NCBI GenBank assembly: GCA_021805485.1
Contig: JAJZFF010000172.1
Span: 1-8,931 of the forward strand
Direction: 5' to 3'
Origin: Pseudomonadota bacterium
GTDB taxonomy: Bacteria; Pseudomonadota; Alphaproteobacteria; Acetobacterales; Acetobacteraceae
DNA length: 8,931 nt
Shown here: positions 5,999 through 8,931 of the stretch, in pieces
Position numbering within the stretch: position 1 is the first letter of the stretch
Layout of the letters: each line of letters starts with the position of its first letter
The notes under the pieces: generated by a model
Told to the model about the DNA's origin: nothing
The model's input: the letters and a program-made list of their open reading frames with translations, nothing else
The model's database searches: none
Program-made: the position numbers and the translations under genes

Positions 5999-7660
5999 TT
6001 ACACGAAGGATCCGCCGACGAATTGCTGCAACTGGTTCGGGTTGACACCGACCATGGTGATCCTGGTGTTGTCCGACAAGGTCAGGACAGCGCCGTTTTG
6101 AGGCGATGTATTTGAAGTTGCAGTGACTGAAGAAATCGTCTGGCCGTTGATCATCACCAGGATATCTTTCTGCGCCGAGAAATTGTTGATGATATCCTGG
6201 CTGTTTGTACCGCCCGCCCGGGCAAAATAGATATTGCCAGCGCCCGCCAGCGACGAACCCGTGATTGTGGCGTTGCCGGAACCGGTGAAGAAGTACTGGG
6301 TTCCCGCGCCGTCTGACGAAATGATGTCATTGCCGCTGCCGGCCGAAAACAGGTTGCTACCCGTTATCGATGTGGCTGTGAGCGTTTCATTGCCGACACC
6401 GGCAAAAAGCGCATTCCAAGCTCCGCTCGGCGTCGCATTCCCGCCGCCAGCCTCAATGAGATCTCCGTTGCCGCCGCCGACCAGAGTGGCCGACCCGGAG
6501 CCGCCGATCAGGGAGTTGTTGCCTTCCGTGCCGCCGGTAATGATACCGCCACCGACGCCGCCGAAAGCTGTCACGGCACCCGCGCCGCCAAGCACCGTCA
6601 CCGCGTTCGAACTCTGATTGATGAAGTCGATCTTGCCGGTCGATCCCGTTGGATTGCCTGCGCGAACGACGGACTGGCCGGTCGCGACGATGGTGTCAAA
6701 ACCGCCATTGTTCCGGAACCGGTTTGTACCAGCCGTGAACTGGACGCTTTCGTCGTCGGCCGACGAATAGATCGTGGTGTTCCCGGCGACTGAGCCGAGG
6801 GAACCAGCGCCGGAGGTGCTGATTGTCGCCCCCTGACTGCCGCTGATCGAGATGGTATTGCCGCCGGAATTGCCGACGATTGTTGTCGCCCCCGTTGCGT
6901 AAAGCGTATTGCCGGTCGCGTTTGCGCCGAAGACGACCTTCGACGCGCCGGTTACCGAGATCAGGTTGCCGGAATCGTTGACGTTGATCACGTCGGTGCC
7001 GGCGGACATGACGGTGTTGGTGCCCGCGTCGAGGTTGATGACGTTCTGACCGCCGTCGGTCGTGATGTGATTGAAACTCGCACCACCGGCGGCATTGGCA
7101 GCTGCCGTGATCGTGTTGTCACCGCTCGCGACCACAACGTCGTACCAGTACCCGTCAAGTGTGAAGTTGTTGTTTCCGCCGCCCGCATAGATCGTGTCGG
7201 TGCCGACGCCGCCCATCGGGTCCCATGTCAGGTTCGTGGTCGAACCCGTGACGATCAGCGCGTTCTTGCCGGCACCGCCGGTAATGGTCTCGTTACCGCT
7301 GAAGGCTGCGACGATTCCCCGGATACCGTTATTTGTCGGAACGCCATTGGTCATGGCGTTAGGCAAGCTGATCGACCCGCCGCTGCCGGTGACCGAGCCT
7401 GTGATGTAAGTATCCTCGTAGAACGACGTATTGGTGGGTTCGGGAGGAGGGGAAGAGTTCGTAGTGCCGTCAGAATTCAAGGATATCGGTGTTACTGCCG
7501 CGCCGATATAGGGCGAATTCAGATTGATAACATTGGTGATATTGTTGTCCAACATTTGCTGAACAACGGGCTGAATCGATGCGTCTACCGCAAATGTGTC
7601 TGGTGCTGCACCAAGACTTGCGATGACTGAAACATTTTCGGTTGATGTTGAGGATGACAC
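5999..7660 (-). CDS. RTX-like, Gly/Asn/Thr-rich repeat protein, probably exported
   Basis: About 553 residues from a GTG at 7660-7658, chosen because AAGGAG lies six bases upstream. A 31-codon extension to an ATG at 7753 lacks such a site and would add the protein's only two cysteines. From the GTG the protein is cysteine-free, very poor in lysine and rich in Gly, Asn, Thr and Ser. Residues 1-70 are a unique head, 69-79 a Pro-rich linker, and about 120-480 a beta-roll-like array of degenerate RTX-type units (GGAGKNALI, GGVGTDTIYAGGGNNNFTL, GGGNGDLIEAGGGN, AGSGNDIISS). The end (DIINNFSAQKDILVMINGQ, then DNTRITMVGV) matches the tail found after RTX repeats. No Sec signal is seen; type I secretion through a C-terminal signal is inferred. 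Calcium binding is doubtful because many repeat Asp are replaced by Asn or Ser. The specific function is unrecognised. Its composition is visibly less GC-rich than its neighbours. Confidence 0.75.
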   Translation of the reverse strand: MSSSTSTENVSVIASLGAAPDTFAVDASIQPVVQQMLDNNITNVINLNSPYIGAAVTPISLNSDGTTNSSPPPEPTNTSFYEDTYITGSVTGSGGSISLPNAMTNGVPTNNGIRGIVAAFSGNETITGGAGKNALIVTGSTTNLTWDPMGGVGTDTIYAGGGNNNFTLDGYWYDVVVASGDNTITAAANAAGGASFNHITTDGGQNVINLDAGTNTVMSAGTDVINVNDSGNLISVTGASKVVFGANATGNTLYATGATTIVGNSGGNTISISGSQGATISTSGAGSLGSVAGNTTIYSSADDESVQFTAGTNRFRNNGGFDTIVATGQSVVRAGNPTGSTGKIDFINQSSNAVTVLGGAGAVTAFGGVGGGIITGGTEGNNSLIGGSGSATLVGGGNGDLIEAGGGNATPSGAWNALFAGVGNETLTATSITGSNLFSAGSGNDIISSDGAGTQYFFTGSGNATITGSSLAGAGNIYFARAGGTNSQDIINNFSAQKDILVMINGQTISSVTATSNTSPQNGAVLTLSDNTRITMVGVNPNQLQQFVGGSFV

Positions 7661-7819
7661 GAGCCGCTCCTTGGTCTGCTGTGCTGGTGCCCTCAGATCT
7701 ATCGGCGAAAAATTAACGCATTCCCAACAAGAAGCAGTTTTTCTAACAAACAATTCACCCCAAGGTTGTGGTGTGATGTTGTTTCAAATTGCACGTTCAA
7801 TACAAATTTCTAACGCGGG
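7661..7819 (-). other. AT-rich leader between hpnK and the RTX-like gene
   Basis: 159 bp, clearly more AT-rich than the rest of the window, with several A/T runs between 7700 and 7815. It probably holds the promoter of the RTX-like gene, but I could not pick a convincing -35/-10 pair. A short CGGG/CCCG stem overlaps the hpnK stop codon and is followed by A/T-rich sequence; it is too weak to call a terminator. Confidence 0.5.
7667..7672 (-). promoter_or_regulatory. Ribosome binding site deciding the RTX-like gene start
   Basis: AAGGAG on the minus strand, six bases before GTG (7660-7658), near-ideal spacing. It is the main reason to prefer GTG over the ATG at 7753. Confidence 0.75.
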
Positions 7820-8623
7820 TCAGTCCCGATTCCTGATCGCACATAACGCCTCGAATTCAGCGACATGCTCGTAATCCGGCATCAGCCTTTCGAGATCCCC
7901 GCACCGCCGTGCCGCGGGGTGGAAATAGATTTCCGTTGAGCCTGAGGGCAGCACTTCGAGATAGGCCTTCACCCGTTCGGGTGTCATGTGCCCCGAACGT
8001 CGGATGCCGATGATCTGGTCGGGACTCGACAGCCCGGCGCGTCGTGCCTGAGCGCGGATAACACGCGACCAGGCATGGAGGGCGTGGGCCGGGAAACCAG
8101 GGCGGTCGCCGCTCGCGCGCAGGACCGCGGGTGGCTCGGCCGGAACCCGGATGCGCCGGAGGCCGAATTCGCGACCGATCCGGATCATCAGCGCCGCGAC
8201 GGTGGGATGCATATGCATATGCTTGTGGCTATCCGCGTGGTGCAGCGTGAGGCCGGTCGCCGCGAAGGCCTCGAACTGCGCGCGGATTTCGGCCGCCAGT
8301 TCCCGCCGCGCGGGGGGGGAGAAAAAATAGCGGAAGCCGCGGGCGACCTGATCGGCCCCGAACCGGCCATCCGGGCCGGTGATCGTGGGCAAGGCGGTGT
8401 GGCCGAGCACGGAATCGCCCTCGACCAGCACCAGATGCAACCCGACATTCAGGCTGGGCAGGCGCCGCGCGCGGGCAACCGCGTCGGCCGCGGCGGGGGC
8501 TGCCACCATGAGGCTCGCCTGTGTCAGCGCGCCCTCAAGATGGGCGCGTTCCACGGCTTCGTTGACGGTTTCGGTCAGGCCGAAATCATCCGCCGAGAAG
8601 ATGACCTCGGCGTCGCTTCGCAT
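7820..8623 (-). CDS. hpnK: HpnK, hopanoid side-chain deacetylase (YdjC/ChbG family)
   Basis: A 267-residue carbohydrate-deacetylase-fold protein. In the hopanoid pathway HpnI adds N-acetylglucosamine to bacteriohopanetetrol, HpnK removes the acetyl group and HpnJ then converts the sugar to the cyclitol ether. Family features are FSADDFGLTETVNEAVERAH at the start with metal-site Asp12-Asp13, GLHLVLVEG with His63, and the metal-binding cluster HHADSHKHMHMHP with Asp131, His133 and His135. Late segments GHMTPERVKAYLEVLP and TEIYFHPA are also typical. The ATG at 8623 lies 21 bases after the hpnJ stop, so the two are co-transcribed. A run of eight C on the coding strand (8319-8312) close to six T (8327-8322) sits mid-gene; the frame is intact through it. 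Confidence 0.92.
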   Translation of the reverse strand: MRSDAEVIFSADDFGLTETVNEAVERAHLEGALTQASLMVAAPAAADAVARARRLPSLNVGLHLVLVEGDSVLGHTALPTITGPDGRFGADQVARGFRYFFSPPARRELAAEIRAQFEAFAATGLTLHHADSHKHMHMHPTVAALMIRIGREFGLRRIRVPAEPPAVLRASGDRPGFPAHALHAWSRVIRAQARRAGLSSPDQIIGIRRSGHMTPERVKAYLEVLPSGSTEIYFHPAARRCGDLERLMPDYEHVAEFEALCAIRNRD

Positions 8624-8644
8624 GGCTGCGGATGCTCTGAACGA

Positions 8645-8931
8645 TCAGGCGGCGTGGCGCTCGCGCAGGAACTGGAAGAACTCCACACCCTCGCGCAGGC
8701 GGCGCTTCATCATTTGCGGGCTGCGCACCATCTCGCCGACGATCGAGGCGATCTTCGGCACGCGGAAATAGAACTGCCGGTAGAAGGTCTCCACGCTGTC
8801 GAAGATTTCGGTGTGGGTCAGGTGCGGGTAGTGGAGCGGCGCGATCTGGATTCCGTGATCGTCGATCAGTTCGGCATGCGTGGCGTCGAGCCAGCCGTTT
8901 TCGACGGCCTGGTTGTAGAGGAAGGTGCCCG
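8645..8931 (-). CDS. hpnJ: HpnJ, hopanoid radical-SAM protein, C-terminal part
   Basis: I translated the minus strand from the window edge to TGA at 8647-8645. It gives about 95 residues that include GTFLYNQAVENGWLDATHAE, LHYPHLTHTEIFDS, FYFRVPKIASIVGEMVRSP and the end LREGVEFFQFLRERHAA. These are characteristic of the C-terminus of HpnJ, the B12-binding-domain radical-SAM enzyme that contracts the glucosamine ring of glycosylated bacteriohopanetetrol to the cyclitol ether. The radical-SAM CxxxCxxC motif and B12 domain lie outside the window. Just upstream of hpnK in the same direction, it is the expected partner of that gene. The assignment rests on recalled family sequence. Confidence 0.87.
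   Translation of the reverse strand, partial: GTFLYNQAVENGWLDATHAELIDDHGIQIAPLHYPHLTHTEIFDSVETFYRQFYFRVPKIASIVGEMVRSPQMMKRRLREGVEFFQFLRERHAA

Noticed and set aside
6234..7630. Plus-strand frames opposite the RTX-like gene (Pro/Val-rich)
   Set aside because: The Pro-rich content is the mirror of Gly codons in the repeat protein; no start signals or homology support them.

Overview
The window is GC-rich, densely coded DNA from a hopanoid-producing bacterium, most likely an alphaproteobacterium. An Acetobacteraceae-type organism would fit the hpnJ/hpnK pair, the NsrR/haemoglobin cluster and the glycine/asparagine-rich RTX-like protein, but this placement is inference. I see no rRNA, tRNA, CRISPR array, transposase or integrase.

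Layout. (1) 1-1198, + strand: the two subunits of a 3-oxoacid-type CoA-transferase, subunit A cut by the window edge and subunit B joined to it by a one-base TGATG overlap. (2) 1309-3027, +: a DEAD-box RNA helicase with a C-terminal DbpA-like RNA-binding domain. (3) 3094-5742: a nitric-oxide response module. A leftward nsrR repressor gene (Rrf2 family, three cysteines plus the matching Asp) is divergent from a rightward run coding for a group III truncated haemoglobin, a RIC/YtfE di-iron iron-sulfur repair protein, a 7Fe-8S ferredoxin (FdxA) and a HemJ-type membrane protoporphyrinogen oxidase. The nsrR/haemoglobin intergenic region holds two NsrR-like 11-1-11 inverted repeats whose centres are 35 bp apart. 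(4) 5743-5998: gene-free, with a strong hairpin between convergent genes. (5) 5999-7660, - strand: a cysteine-free, Gly/Asn/Thr-rich RTX-like protein, probably exported, best started at a GTG with a good Shine-Dalgarno. (6) 7820-8931, -: hpnK and the C-terminal part of hpnJ, for maturation of the glycosylated (cyclitol ether) side chain of bacteriohopanetetrol.

How the genes work together. NsrR would sense NO through its Fe-S cluster and release the divergent promoter region. The haemoglobin would bind or detoxify NO/O2, RIC would repair nitrosylated Fe-S or di-iron centres, FdxA could supply electrons, and HemJ would add haem-synthesis capacity. Each family is well known. What deserves attention is the compact combination, especially fdxA-hemJ translational coupling, together with the paired operator. 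The RTX-like protein between this module and the hopanoid genes is the least understood gene here.
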